Shown here one piece after another: positions 10,432 to 21,695 of a DNA stretch of 64,000 bases. The stretch comes from Euborellia annulipes (Eukaryota; Arthropoda; Insecta; Dermaptera; Anisolabididae), in contig JAKCPI010001673.1 in NCBI GenBank assembly GCA_023213315.1, forward strand, positions 18,989 through 82,988, read 5' to 3'. The translations under genes and the position numbers were made by a program. The notes under the pieces were generated by a model that saw nothing but the letters and a program-made list of their open reading frames with translations, had not been told where the DNA came from and made no database searches. Position 1 is the first letter of the stretch. Each line of letters opens with the position of its first letter.

Positions 10432-10614
10432 AATTTAAATTGAAATTTGAAATTAATTAATATGAATATAAAATGTCAAGACGTCTATAAAATGGCGGAG
10501 AGTTAGTAAAATGGCGCAAATATGCTTGTTACAAATGTGGATTTTATAGCTGGATAATCGTTAATAGGTAAATGAAAGAATAGCTGCTAAAATTATTTCA
10601 TTTATTAACCCACT

Positions 10615-10656
10615 AGGCTGACGTTTCGGTCTTGGTCAAGACCATCCTCAGAGCCT
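10615..10656 (-). ncRNA. Small hammerhead-ribozyme-like motif, best example
   Basis: Minus strand in order: stem I AGGCT, CTGAGGA (CUGANGA), stem II GGTCTTG / CAAGACC (seven pairs), GAAAC, GTC cleavage triplet, stem I AGCCT (five pairs). All invariant core positions are present. The A15.1-U16.1 and C15.2-G16.2 pairs leave no loop, so stem III is absent as a hairpin. Confidence 0.7.
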
Positions 10657-10806
10657 GCCGGTTGTCAATATAGGCATACAAACAATAACACAATCATATA
10701 TTCCATGAACATTCGGTTACAGATATTTAAAAATTAGTATGTAAAATGATTGAATAACAATTTGAAAAATACAAAAATTAATAATATAAGCCAATTAGTA
10801 GAGTAC

Positions 10807-10848
10807 AGGCACTGAGGATGGTCTTGACCAAGACCGAAACGTCAGCCT
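10807..10848 (+). ncRNA. Small hammerhead-ribozyme-like motif (right arm)
   Basis: Same core, stem II and GTC as the left arm. The proximal stem I pair is lost (AGGCA versus AGCCT). Confidence 0.6.
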
Positions 10849-11165
10849 AGTGGGTTAATAAATGAAATAATTTTAGCTGCTATTCTTTCATTTACCTATC
10901 AAATATCCTTGTGCATGATTAAAATTCAATTAAGCATCAAGCAGCTTGCACAAATGAAATGTTTGCGCAAAATTTTCCTGCAGACGTTACAGTTTGCTTA
11001 TACAAAATTATTGCAAGTGCATGCTTGTCAAGTTTGCAGTTACATGTGTAGCGTCTTTAGGGAAGATGCCAATGGTAATAAAATAAAAATATTGTGAATG
11101 TTTATAAATTTGACCTCTTTAATTCTAATCTACTGCCTGAAACTAAATATATATCTAACAAAAAT

Positions 11166-11227
11166 AATCTGGTGTGACTAGAACAGAACACAACTTTCAA
11201 TAACATAAGATCATCACACCAGATTTT
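11166..11227. repeat. Deleted hairpin A
   Basis: Outer arms AATCTGGTGTGAC and TCACACCAGATT remain. The central loop and right inner arm are shortened. Confidence 0.6.
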
Positions 11228-11661
11228 TGTTTATTTAGAATTTAAAATTAATCGATCGTGAAATTGTTGCGCTGAATCATTGGTTGAGTGAATATTACTG
11301 ATTGATGATCTCTTATGAAATCACATATGGTGTTCATATCAGATTTGTTTTTTTTTTTTTTAAAGACTGACCATAAGTTAGATTTACCCGTGAGAGAGCG
11401 AGGGTGACCTTTCACCCTGCATCCCTCCCTTGGGGTGAGTGTTGCCCCCTTTGGTCCCAAGGGCCTGCGCGATATACAGTCGGGCAGTCCTTCGGCCCTA
11501 TATAATAATACAACAATAGCGAAATAACAATTACTCACCAATTAACTTCTCAAATACACACACATATTTTAAATAAAATATTATGATCAAAAAATATACC
11601 CTATATACAGTACTGGAATAAGCTTATTTTTCAATATTTTTATTTAAAAATATCATTAATC
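11228..11661. other. Unique stretch with a GC-richer block
   Basis: 11380-11500 is GC-richer (GAGAGAGCGAGGGTGACC ... GGGCAGTCCTTCGGCCC) and is open on the minus strand for 97 codons. No domain is recognisable and the frame is probably chance. Confidence 0.4.
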
Positions 11662-11674
11662 AAGCATTATATTG

Positions 11675-11933
11675 CCCTCAGGCTTGGCGTAGTTGGTAGC
11701 GCGCCTGCCTTGTATACCAAGGGTCGAGGGTTCGGATCCCAGGCAGTCAAATGCTTTTATTTAAGCCATTTGGATACAAAATGGCTTAAATAAGAATGCC
11801 TGGACCCCCAAATATATATATTCATAGTAACGGTTATCGTATAAAGTCTTATATGGCCTAAGTTGCGGAAAAGACTGTGTGAATGTGAGTGTGATTGAGA
11901 AAAAAGTGTGAGTGTTTTTTTAATAAAAAAAAT
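11675..11933 (+). mobile_element. tRNA-derived SINE, full length
   Basis: Head GGCTTGGCGTAGTTGGTAGC and box B GGGTTCGGATCCC are the most tRNA-like in the window. Standard body and tail follow. The 13-bp duplication AAGCATTATATTG / AAGCATCATATTG (one mismatch) flanks it. Confidence 0.9.
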
Positions 11934-11965
11934 AAGCATCATATTGAAGGATAGGAATAGTGGTA

Positions 11966-12200
11966 TCCTTATATCATAGCGGAGTGTCCGTTTGCCCGTC
12001 TGTCACACTCTGTTTGCCCACTTTTTGTAATTTTGAAACGAAATTTTACATTCTTTTAGAGGATATTATGGAAAAATATTCAGGTCCTTAAATTCTCAAA
12101 AGGGGAGGCGCAAAAAATTCCAGAAAATGAAGTTGCCCATTGGAAAGCATTGAGTTATCAAAAATTAAAGCCAATTAATTAAAATAGCCCTAATTAAATC
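11966..12200 (+). mobile_element. Helitron 5' fragment
   Basis: A|TC start followed by ATAGCGGAGTGTCCGT and TGTCACACTCTGTTTG, the diverged 5' block of the Helitron family (compare 54103). The homologous AGAGGATATTATGG and GAGTTATCAA blocks follow. No 3' CTAG end found. Confidence 0.55.
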
Positions 12201-12311
12201 TCCCAAATGAAACTAATAACCAATAAAACTCACTTCCCCTTATGTGCAGTTAGCCAGGCAAGTTACTAACAAAGTGAAAAACTTTAAAGAAACATTTTTC
12301 ACTTGTCCATC

Positions 12312-13218
12312 GCTTTCTCTTTTAAGTACTCTGTTAAAATAGCAGAGAGAAAGTATTAGTTTCATAACAAAAATTCGATGTCGAGATTTTGATGGATCTT
12401 CACGTTTTGAGGTCCCCTGAATCCAAAAAAGTGGTTTTCGCGACATGGTCAGTCTGTGTGTGTGTGTGTGTCTGTCTGGGGTCAATTTTAAGCATGAAGG
12501 AATTTAGCTATGAGGTTGAAATTTTATATTTAAGAAAGGTACCCTCCCGGACACTCAAAATAAGCTTTTGAACAAAATCGACCCAAGAATAGGTCTACTA
12601 GTACTTTACTAATGCACTTTTTCAGTTTTTTTTTTTCGATTTTCTCAAAATTCACTCCAACGATGTTGAGTAAAATTCAAATATCAATTATTTTTTAGAT
12701 GCTCTTTAAAATTAATATTCTCATTTTGCCATTGAAATCTTCTGAAGACCACTTTACTCTTGTACTTCATAGAAAAGATAGGAGAAATGGTTGCCATGGT
12801 AACAAAATATAATATAAATATTTTCCCCCGCTTATAAATTTTACATCTTGAATTCTAATATAAGCCCACGGGGCTTGGAGTAGTTGGTAGCGTGCCTACC
12901 TTCTATACCGAAAGTCGCGGGTTCGGACCCCAGGCAGTGCGATGATTTTATTTAAGGCATTTGGATACCAAATGAATTAAATAGAAATGTCTGGACCCCC
13001 AATAGATAATATCTTATACAACGGTTATCGTATAAAGTCTTATATGGCCTAAGTTGTCGAAAAGACTGTGTGAATGAGAATTCTAATATATCAGCGGAAA
13101 CTAAATATATATCAACACAAAAAATAATTAATAATTTACAAAAAAATCTGGTGTTGACAAGCACAGAACACAAGGTAAGAGAAAGTTGTGTTCTGCGCCT
13201 TCACACCAGATTTTTTTT
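12312..13218 (-). mobile_element. DHE with SINE insertion
   Basis: Hairpin B (diverged) at the left, short TG tract at about 12457-12475, body, then hairpin A at 13141-13218. A SINE interrupts the body at AATTCTAATATA. Confidence 0.8.
12863..13078 (+). mobile_element. SINE inserted in DHE
   Basis: Complete head with box B, truncated tail. A perfect 12-bp duplication AATTCTAATATA (12851-12862 and 13079-13090), taken from the DHE body, proves the insertion order. Confidence 0.9.
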
Positions 13219-14112
13219 GTAAATTACCCATGTTTTGTAAAAAGAAAAAAAAACTGTACGGAGAGGGAAATAGTGGCCACTTTCAAATTTAGCACACTAA
13301 AAAACATGATTCATAAAAAATATTCCATTCAGCTGAAAAAAAATTTTATTTTGCATGCTAGTGCAAAAAACGAGGTGTTTGAAAATTTGCAGTGCATGAT
13401 TTAAAGAAAAACGGCTCAGCTAGATTTTAAAATATCGCGGTGTAAATGATATTAGAAAAATGTAAAAAAGAAATCGAGGGCGTTATTAAAATAGAGCAGC
13501 CAGTGGTGGACATCTATGGGTGTGAATTGTTTAGGAAACCTTGTTATAGATAGATGATTCTTTTTATTTTTATTCATCTAGCTATTTGAACGAGTGTGTG
13601 TGTGTGTGTGTGTGTGTGTGGTTGGTTGGGTGTTTTTCAAGCCGCAACGTGGATCGATAGCTTTAAGGGTGGGGGTAGCGCGCGCCGCCCCGACTTTTTG
13701 CTCCGCCCCCCAGTCTCAGTCCAACCACCCCCTCCCCCCCCCACCACCGCCACACTGAGTTATCCCCACTACAATCCCTCCACTTGCGCGTGTAATCAAC
13801 GTTAATTAAAGCCTGCTAATCATTTATTTCGGTAATTAAATTTCGCTCAGTATAAATCATAATTAGCCGCTTGGGGGTGAGCTAATAAGCTTGGGCGCCG
13901 CATATAGAAATATACGGAGTGAGAGAGAGAGAGCATCTCATTATAAGAATTCATTTCGAGAGAGAGAGAGGGGGTGTGTACTCATATTGGTGGGGTTCAA
14001 TTATTCAAATAGAAATGAATCGACAATTTTATATTAAAATATTATTATAAATATTAAATTGGCTTCTGTGAGTTTTGCGCCAGGATAATCGTATCAAATA
14101 AGCGGCAATTTT
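13219..14112. other. Unique island with GC-rich core and homeodomain-type sites
   Basis: A (TG)n tract at 13593-13620 and a GC-rich block at 13660-13760 (GCGCGCCGCCCC, CCACCCCCTCC) precede a 75-bp run with five TAAT-type words: TAATCA (13792), TTAATTAAA (13802), TAATCA (13817), TAATTAAA (13833) and ATAATTAG (13859). GA microsatellites follow. It looks more like a regulatory element than a gene; there is no credible open frame. Confidence 0.45.
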
Positions 14113-14281
14113 ATTTTACTTTCTCTTACCTCTATATATATGTTAATATATATATAGAGAGAAAGTATTGGATTCAAGTCAAAAATTCGATGTCGAGATT
14201 TTGATGGATCTTCACGTTTTGAGGTCCCCTGAATCTAAAAAAGTGGTTTTAGCGACATGGTCTGTCTGTCTGTCTGTCTGC
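14113..14281 (-). mobile_element. DHE, hairpin B end only
   Basis: Hairpin B plus the block to GACATGG and a TCTG tract, then truncated. A pogo-like element starts 16 bp later. Confidence 0.75.
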
Positions 14282-14297
14282 TCCCACCGACTATGTA

Positions 14298-15416
14298 GGG
14301 GAGAGGGCGGGACATTGGGACACGAGGCACATTGGGACATTCGAATTTTAGCTCTACTAAATGTGCCCATTTTATTATAGAAAATGTTTTTTTAATAAAA
14401 TGGGTACTTAATGCACCCTAACGGTCAAAGAGTACAACTCAAACTTTATATTTACCCTGGTAGGAATACACAATTGGGCCAAGCCTCGGACCAGGCTTGG
14501 ACCATTCGTGCCGAGCATTGGGCGAGGTTTGGGGCAAGCCTTGTCTAACCATTGGGCGAGGCTTGGTCCAAGCCTTGGAATGATAACAATGTACCCAGCC
14601 TTGGGAATCAAAAAAACCAAGGTTGGCCCCAGCCTCGAGAATCAAAAAAACCAAGGTTGGCCCAAGCCTTGGAAAACCAAAAAATGGAAGGTCGATCCAA
14701 GCCTCGAGGAAAAAAAAGTTGTTCCTCGAGAGATTTGAACTCGAGCTTTTTGGTTTTGTTCTTCATTTGCCAATGCCTTTACGCTCTCGTACACAGTTGT
14801 TATATTGATATGACTCTTTTTTAAGCTATTTGATTTGCCTTTTATTTTAGCTAAATAAACTTTATCAAACAATCACCAGATTTAAAACATATATTACTGT
14901 TTTTTCAATTAATAGCACTTGATTTAATTTAATTTTTTTTTTTTTTTAATTATATGATGGGTCAATTAACCATTGGGCCAAGCCTGGTCCGCGGCTTGGC
15001 CCAATGGTCACTACCCAAGGCTCGGTAATACCATTGGGCTAAGCCTCGGACCAGGCTTGGTCCATTGGTGACTTCCCAAGGCTCGGTTTAATAATATAAT
15101 ACCATTGGGCCAAGCCTCGAACCAGGCTTGGTCTATTCGTCTTCCCAAGGCTCGGTTTAATAATATAATACCATTGGGCCAAGCCTCGAACCAGGCTTGG
15201 TCTATTCGTCTTCCCAAGGCTCGGTTTAATAATATAATACTATTGGGCCAAGCCTCGGACCAGGCTTGGCCCAATGGTCACTACTCAAGGCTTGACAAAT
15301 GACAACTGGCCCAAGGTTCGGCCAATTGTCAGCATTGGCAATTCCTACCAGGGTTAGTAGAGCTAAAATTCGAATGTCCCAATGTGCCTCGTGTCCCAAT
15401 GTCCCGCCCTCTCCCC
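14298..15416. mobile_element. pogo/mariner-like non-autonomous element 1
   Basis: 1119 bp flanked by TA. Inverted repeats of about 65 bp begin GGGGAGAGGGCGGGACATTG and include GGGACACGAGGCACATTGGG; they are virtually identical at both ends. The interior is built from a reiterated CCATTGGGCCAAGCC / GGCTTGGCCCAATGG palindrome, with a perfect 15-bp-arm copy at about 14970-15008. No transposase. Confidence 0.75.
15031..15300 (+). repeat. Four tandem ~70-bp units inside pogo-like element
   Basis: CCATTGGGC starts at 15031, 15102 and 15171, and the variant CTATTGGGC at 15240, giving periods of 71, 69 and 69 bp. Repeated peptides that appear open here on both strands are artefacts of this array. 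Confidence 0.9.
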
Positions 15417-16627
15417 TACTGTATATCGTCATAATGCGGCATTGAGGGTTGTTGTGCTATCATTTACCCCATTCCTATGGGGCTGGTGAGACACCTGTGC
15501 TGCCATACGCTCCTTGGGATACTAAGAATGAGGGGTGCCGCTTATATTAAAAATGAGTTTTAAAAATTCGGCTACGCCCGAGATGAATATCAGAGCCAAA
15601 GAGGACATACACAAAATTCATATTTTAATCTTAATCGTTATAGACTTTTGAGTAAAATTGAAATATTTTGTTTGTTTATTATAACGATAACGTTTCGATT
15701 ACCAAAAGTAAGAGAAAAGTGTGTACCGTGCGGCCAATCACACCAGATTTTATAATATACTTATGGGATCATAAATATAGATTTTTAATTTATATAATTT
15801 GAACCCATAAAATTTAAGAGAAAATATAGAATTTTTTTTAAATATAATTAAATGGCATTAAAAATAAAATAAGAATAATAAATTAAAAAATCTCACCTAA
15901 TATTGTTTAAAATATAAAATTAAATAGTCTTGTAAAAACGAATAAAAATAAATCTAATAATAGAAAACAAATATAAATCTCTGAAGATGAACAAATCGAA
16001 CAACACTCAACCAACAACACATGAATGGCCGAGAAAGAGATAAAGTAGAGCGCTACTTTTGCACCGAGAGAGAGAACGAAAACACCATAGTTACTCTTAT
16101 CCCCACACTCTCATATGCAGAGGTTTCTAGAATCATCTCGATCAATTTTTATGAAAAAAAATTATCTATTTACTCACTCTCATGTTAAATTATCTTATTA
16201 ATTTGATATTATTTTATTATTTTAGATACAGATGAGAATACTTATAAAACGAAAAAGCATATTCAAAATAAATTAATTTTCATTCTATATTTAATTCATA
16301 AGTCTGTCTTTTTACGATCATGTAATAAAAATGAAAAGGATTAAAAAGGAAAATAAATACCTAGGAAAGTGAAGATAGGGTTGGAGGTCGGCAGTGGAAA
16401 TAATCGTGGAGAAAAGACATCGTGGATCAGTTGTCGAGATTGCATCAGGCGAGAGAGGAGAGAATTTCTTTTGGAAGCTTTTTCACGTGTTTGTTGCTCA
16501 CTGACCGTCGGGCTCATACTGAAGGTGGCGACGCCGGCAACTAGTGTGGAACAAGCGAAACAATAGTGTCACGTGACATCAATGCTGCTATGCTATTGGT
16601 CAAATAATCCAAGGCATTAATTTTAAA
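15417..16627. other. Mostly unique AT-rich stretch
   Basis: 15700-15750 is a hairpin A remnant (AGTAAGAGAAAAGTGTGTACCGTGCGG..CACACCAGATTTT). 16380-16560 is GC-richer (CGTGGAGAAAAGACATCG, GGTGGCGACGCCGGC, GTCACGTGACATC) and open for 65 codons with no recognisable domain. Confidence 0.45.
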
Positions 16628-16853
16628 AAAAAATCTGGTGTGATGGTCGCACAGCAATAGAACTTTCTCTTACCTTTGGTAATGAAAAGATGTGATCTGT
16701 GCTTGTCACACCAGATTTTTTGTGTTGGTACTCTTTTACTTCATAGAAAAAAAAATCTTGAATTCAAATGTACCGTACTGTCGGAAACTAAATAAATTTG
16801 TGTCGACAGAAAAAATCTGGTGGGTCAAGCACAGAACACAACTTTCGATTAAG
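16628..16853. repeat. Hairpin A and adjacent partial second copy
   Basis: 16628-16722 is a solitary hairpin A. 16736-16853 is an opposite-facing DHE end (TACTTCATAG ... CGGAAACTAAAT ... AATCTGGTGGGTC) broken within its hairpin. Confidence 0.65.
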
Positions 16854-17021
16854 TTGTGAATTTCTCAAAATCAGAATTAATTTCTTCCGAATCACTTGAG
16901 CTTGATTCACTAAACTAAATGTTTTTATTAAAATAAGAATAAAAAAATATTCTTTCTTTTTTACATTGTAATAAAAAAGCTTAAAGCTTAAATATATTTT
17001 TACTTTCTCTTACCCTAAATA

Positions 17022-17586
17022 TGGACCGTTTATTTTGAAAGTGGTGTAAGTCCATTTTCTATTGTTTCGAGAAAATGAAAGGTTAACATATCTGTTTATT
17101 AAAAAAATCTTAGGGTCCGACCGAAACAAGATTTTTTTTAACCGAAACCGAATTTCGGCCTCAATCTTAGTTTCGGCCGAAACCGTAACCGACGAATTTG
17201 CATTTCCTATACAAAATTCATATCATTTTACCTTTTTTTTTTTTGTTTTTTTTTTTTTTTAATTCTTATTTTTTTCCCCTCTAGTGCAAATCATTTGATC
17301 TTTTTTTTTTGCACGCGAGTCTCATCCCATCTTTTCAGACTCAGGTTTCGGCCGACCGAAAGTTTCGGCAACTTAGAATTTTTGGCCGAAACTGAATATT
17401 CGGTCAGTTCCTAAAAAATCTATTTACAAACCAATTTTCAATTGTACAAAACATGGGAATTTTTAAAGATATTCACCACTAGCTAGTTATACATAGAAAA
17501 TTTACATTAATTTAAGCATAAATTATGTGATGTTTTTTTTTTTTTTTTTTTAATGGACTTACACCACTTTCAAAATAAACGCTTTA
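17022..17586. mobile_element. Mariner-like MITE inside a hairpin B
   Basis: Inverted termini GTTTATTTTGAAAGTGGTGT / ACACCACTTTCAAAATAAAC extend about 32 bp. The element sits between the two arms of a hairpin B (16998-17021 and 17587-17604), so a TA target is inferred. A hAT MITE is nested at the left. Confidence 0.65.
17111..17413. mobile_element. hAT-type MITE (TAGGGTCCGACCGAA family)
   Basis: Left TAGGGTCCGACCGAAAC, right GAATATTCGGTCAGTTCCTA. The AAAAATCT duplicates (17103-17110, 17414-17421) are exact. The interior is rich in TTTCGGCC and has long T-runs. Confidence 0.85.
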
Positions 17587-17604
17587 TATAGAGAGAAAGT
17601 ATTG

Positions 17605-18667
17605 TTTTTAAAGGGAAAGTGAATAAAAATTTTAGAAATTTTTTTTTACTTAATTTTCGAGCTGATTGTGGGTGGGGCATCCAGGGGAGCAGAGGTCCTT
17701 GCCGTGGGGCACTTGCCCCCCCCGTAGCGCCATCACTACCTAGAGCGCCCTCTACTACTTAGTTAATTATTTGTTTTAATAAAGTTTGATTAAATTAAAT
17801 ATTTTTTAGCTTTAGGTATACCTATAACAATTTACCCCAATGTCTTTTCATTTGGCTCTCTATCATTCCACATCCAAACAATTTTCCCTTGAATTTTTTT
17901 TATATTTTTATTCAAATATCCAATTGATTATAGGTTATAAAATTCCTTTGATTCGTGATATCCTCTCTTTCTTTAATACATAGAATAAATATAAAAGAAA
18001 AAAAAAAACCAAAACGTTACAATCAACATCCTTTTTTTTTTTAATGTTTTTATTTCCAAGGCCATTGAATAAAAAAAAACTGATGATTACTTTAATAGTG
18101 ATACGTGATTTTATATCTCTCTGTCTTTGTAAGGTTAATCGTTTCAAATGATCGACTAAATACCCAGAGACAGGTGGAGAGCGAAAGGGACACCCCCGAC
18201 AAACAAAAAAAAGCCACGCGTCTAAAACACAAATGGACGATCATTAGAAAGAAATAAAAAAAAAAAAAAACCTTTCTTGATAGATAAATAAAAGGGTTGT
18301 TATTATTGGAAAAATAATTAAGATAGTGTATGTATGTGAAAGTTTTGTTTCGATATTTCACCGATTGGAAAAAGAAATATTTTTTTTTTTTTGCCTCTTC
18401 TCTGTTATTATATTAAAGTATCATTTATCGGAAATTTATGTGAAGTCTCTCCCACTAAACCATCTATAACTAGTTATGAAGCCGACCGACACTTTAAAAA
18501 CTCGTTCTTAAATAGTAATGACAACTTTTGAAAAAAAAAAAATGTATTATTATTGGGATGCATTAGATTAGATACAAGGGAGTTTGGTCTCTACAGGTTC
18601 CAAACTAACAAGGGCGTAACTAGCCTTTGAGGGCGCGGGGGAGGGGCGAACCTCAACTGGGGCGCCG
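17605..18667. other. Unique stretch
   Basis: 17690-17755 holds a GGGGCAAGTGCCCC-type degenerate patch seen also near 2.2 kb. The remainder is AT-rich with many A/T runs and no recognised gene. 18605 reads AGGGCGTAACTAGCC, a possible decayed hAT terminus. Confidence 0.4.
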
Positions 18668-19170
18668 TTTTTTACTTTCTCTTACCTCTATATATGTTAA
18701 TATAAGTATTGGATTCATGTCACAAATTCGATGTCGAGATTTTGATGGATATACACTTAGGGTGGCCGCAAAAAAACAAAATTTTTTTGAATTTCTTTCG
18801 GCCGAACCTCTGTAAAAGTGTGTCTTTTGGCTAAAAAATGATAATGGCAAAGTTTTAGCTAAATTGTTTAACGTTAACCCGTGCCTCATCGGGGTTAAAA
18901 TATTTGAAAAAGTGCGATTTTATCTAAAATTCGCTCCAGTTTTTACTTCATAAAACGAAAACAAATTATCGTAGAAAAATGAATCTTGGCTCATTTCATA
19001 GCAAATTTCTGAAGACCTCTTTCTCTTGAGGTTTTATAGGGAAGATAGGAGAGGGGACCATTTTTTTCATTAAAACTTATAGATTTATTGATATTTATAA
19101 ATTAGCATTTCGGTTTTGATATATTGCTCTTTCTGAAAAATAAGTGGAAAATCACAATAGAGACCATTCG

Positions 19171-19655
19171 ATATAACATTTTGCCGGGAAAATATTCCGA
19201 AGGGAATGAAATTTTACCTGGTTATTTGGGGCTACTCTAGAATGCCAATTCTAAATTTTCGACCTCGAGGACCGTGTGGGGGGGGGGAGGGGAGAAAACA
19301 AAACAAAAACCTCAAAAATTTGAAAAATCTTCAGGTTTTTGCTTATATCTCGTAAACTATTCATATTTTGTGAAATATAGCACAATACAAAGTTGTAGAG
19401 CGTTAAATTTGCTAAAATTTGGTACATAAAAGGAATTACTAGACTTAATACTAACCGAAATACGGCCGGTCAAAGTTGGACAAATTTTCCCGAAAAGTAA
19501 AAAATACCAGAAAGAATGAATAGTCTTGTCGTTATCCACTTTTTACCTAGAAAGTATTCCGAAGTGAATTAAATTTTTACAAGTTATTTGGCGGTCCGCG
19601 CCTCACAGTTTGGAAAAAGCTGTTATAAGGGTATTTTATGGCTGGTGGAATTTGT
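19171..19655. other. Interior sequence shared with 25.2-25.45 kb
   Basis: Words such as CCGAA.GGAATGAAATTTTAC, TTTTTGCTTATATCTCGTAAAC, CATATTTTGTG.AA and GCAAAGTTGTAGAGC recur at 25206-25440. This marks an unnamed dispersed repeat. No gene. Confidence 0.45.
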
Positions 19656-20154
19656 ATCAGGAATGAAAGTTAGAAGAAAACGAAACCAGATTTTTTCTTT
19701 AAAAATATATTTTAACTAGGAACCGACCGAATATTCGGTTTCGGTTACGGTTTCGGCCAGTTTCGGCCAAAAATCATGGTTTCGGCCGTAGTTTCGGTTT
19801 CGGCCAAAAAGTGGTCGAACCTTTCGGCCGGCCGAAACCTGAGTCTGAAAAAATGGGATGAGACTCGCATGCAAAAAAAAAAAAAAAAAGTCAAATAATT
19901 TGCACTTGAGGGAGAAAAAAATTTAGTCTCCCTAAAAAAAAGGTAAAATGATTTTCACGGGAGGGAAAAAAAGGTAAAAATGAAAAAAAATTTTTATAGG
20001 AAATACAAGTTTCGGTTTCGGTTTCGGCTGAAAATCTTGTTTCGGTCGGACCCTAATTTTAACAGCTTAAGGCCAAAGCCGAAACGTCAGCTGTTAAAAT
20101 ATATTTTTAAAGTAAAAATTCTGGTTGCGTTTTCTTCTAACTTTCATTCCTGAT
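19656..20154. repeat. Foldback with ribozyme-like remnant
   Basis: Inverted arms ATCAGGAATGAAAGTTAG...AATATATTTTAACAG and the mirror copy ending CTTTCATTCCTGAT. The right arm has AAGCCGAAACGTCAGCTG, the 3' half of the hammerhead-like core with the CTGANGA part lost. The left arm is split by a hAT MITE. Confidence 0.7.
19717..20055. mobile_element. hAT-type MITE (TAGGGTCCGACCGAA family)
   Basis: 339 bp, left TAGGAACCGACCGAATATTC, right TTTCGGTCGGACCCTA. ATTTTAAC duplicates are exact (19709-19716, 20056-20063). Fourth level of a nest. Confidence 0.9.
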
Positions 20155-20169
20155 GAAAAATATTTTTCT

Positions 20170-20429
20170 CAAATCTTATTTTCACGCCCTAGGGGGGGGG
20201 TGTCTAACTTAAATATAAAATTTCAATCTCCTAGCTCAATTCCTTCATGCTTTAAATTGAACCCAAACAGACACACAGACAGACCATGTCGTAAAAAACA
20301 TTTTTTTGGAGGGGACTTCAAAACGTATATATACATCACAATCTCGACATCGAATTTTTGACATGAATCCAATACTTTCTCTCTATATAAATGTATATTA
20401 ACATACATATAGGTAAGAGAAAGTAAAAA
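20170..20429 (+). mobile_element. DHE, hairpin B end
   Basis: Starts in the AAGCTTATTTT-equivalent block and runs through a short CAGACACACAGAC tract to hairpin B (about 20372-20425). Confidence 0.75.
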
Positions 20430-20989
20430 TTCCAATCCTAATTGAGATTAGTTCTATATACAAAAAGATGCGGTAACTCACCCCAGTAAAATTCTAAGTG
20501 GACTAATCATATCTTACTTTTCTACCTAATGAAAAAAATCCCTACAAAATTCTGCAAGGGATTCGATGGGTTCCTAAGTTGCCCAGAGTTATTATTATCT
20601 GTTTATGAGAGTTTCGAAATCTTCAAAAATTAATTCCGCCCCAGTAATAAGAAATTTTAGAATGACATTAAAATGTTTCTACCCCACTATCCTATTTGCT
20701 AAATATTGAATATAAATTTTAACTCAAACGGAATGCACTTATTTTTTAGTAAAAGTATTAAAAAACATTAATATCTTTGTGCATTATAGGGGATGGGGCA
20801 TTAACCCCCCCCTGGTTAATGTCTCCCCCCCCCCCTTTAAGGAAATGCGAGCCTTCACCGCGAAATTACTCTCAAAATAATTTCAATACATTTATAAAAA
20901 ATGATTTTTTATTTTTATTTTATTTTGAAATTATTTTATTTTAATTTTCAACCCTTAATCCACCCCTGAGAAATTTGATTTAAAAAATG
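20430..20989. other. AT-rich interior of long-arm element
   Basis: No repeat or gene recognised. 20790-20835 has C-runs (CCCCCCCTGG, CCCCCCCCCCTTT). Confidence 0.35.
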
Positions 20990-21225
20990 CCCTTAGGCTT
21001 GGTGTATTTGGTAGCGTGCCTACTTTCTATACCGAACGTCGAGGGTTCGGACCCCTGGCAGTCCGAAATGGATACCAAATGGCTTAAATTGAAATGCCTG
21101 GACCCCCAATATGTATATTATTAATTAATAACGGTTATCGTATAAACTCTTATATGGCCTGAGTTGCCGAAAAGAGTGTGTGAATGTGTGTGTGAGTGTG
21201 AATGAGAAAAAAAGGTGTTAAAAAG
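20990..21225 (+). mobile_element. SINE
   Basis: Head GGCTTGGTGTATTTGGTAGC with box B GGGTTCGGACCCC, then body and tail. A possible duplication TTAAAAAATG / TTAAAAAGATG. Confidence 0.8.
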
Positions 21226-21412
21226 ATGAAAAATAAAAAACTAATTTTTTTTCAATAATACCTACACTCCCCCTCCCCCTCCCCCCAGCTTATATTCTCC
21301 CTCTACCCTTAGTGAAATACAAAATATTTAATTTCATATTCAAAAGAATCGTTTTTCGCAGTCAAATTATTTGTTTCTATCAATTTTTTTTTTCAACGAT
21401 AAAATGCATAAT

Positions 21413-21695
21413 AATTACCTTTAATAAGACTCTCAAGAGGGTGTGCTGGTTGACGGTGAGGTCAGGGTGGGTTACACTATATTAATTATTCACTTTGATT
21501 CACTTTAAACACAAAAAAAGAAGGCAGCGCCTGCAAGCCGGCAACGCACTCGACTCAACTGAACGAGAGATTCCTCGCCTCTCTTATCTCTTTGATAGGA
21601 ATAAAAAAAAAATTGATGAAAAAAACAATTCCCTTTTTATTAAAAGTAAAAAAAATACCTTTTTCTCTAATCTAACTATATTTAGAGATGGAAAA
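21413..21695. other. Diverged duplicate of 42293-42545
   Basis: Four co-linear blocks match the 42.3-kb segment: ATTACCTTTAATAAGAC; TGACGGTGAGGTCAGGGTGG; ACTGAACGAGA..; TAAAAGT..AAAA and TCTAATCTAA.TATATTTAGAG. Gaps between blocks differ in length. On the minus strand the first block gives GTCTTATTAAAG|GTAAT, a plausible splice donor in both copies. Nature unknown. Confidence 0.5.

Larger units (their letters stand above)
10565..10899. repeat. Foldback element with two hammerhead-like motifs
   Basis: Arms of about 95 bp, nearly identical (AGGTAAATGAAAG at the left edge and CTTTCATTTACCT at the right). A hammerhead-like core lies in each arm. The central ~140 bp is unique and AT-rich. Confidence 0.85.

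Noticed and set aside
11248..11541. 97-codon minus frame with GPKGATLTPREGC
   Set aside because: No recognisable domain, start context or splice sites; runs through a T-tract.
15011..15302. Repeated peptides (GQASNQAWSIRLPKARFNN and relatives) on both strands
   Set aside because: Produced by the ~70-bp tandem array; open on both strands because the unit lacks stops, not because it is coding.
16369..16566. Coding exon in the GC-richer patch at 16.4 kb
   Set aside because: 65 codons without domain, signal or splice consensus; kept only as an unassigned stretch.
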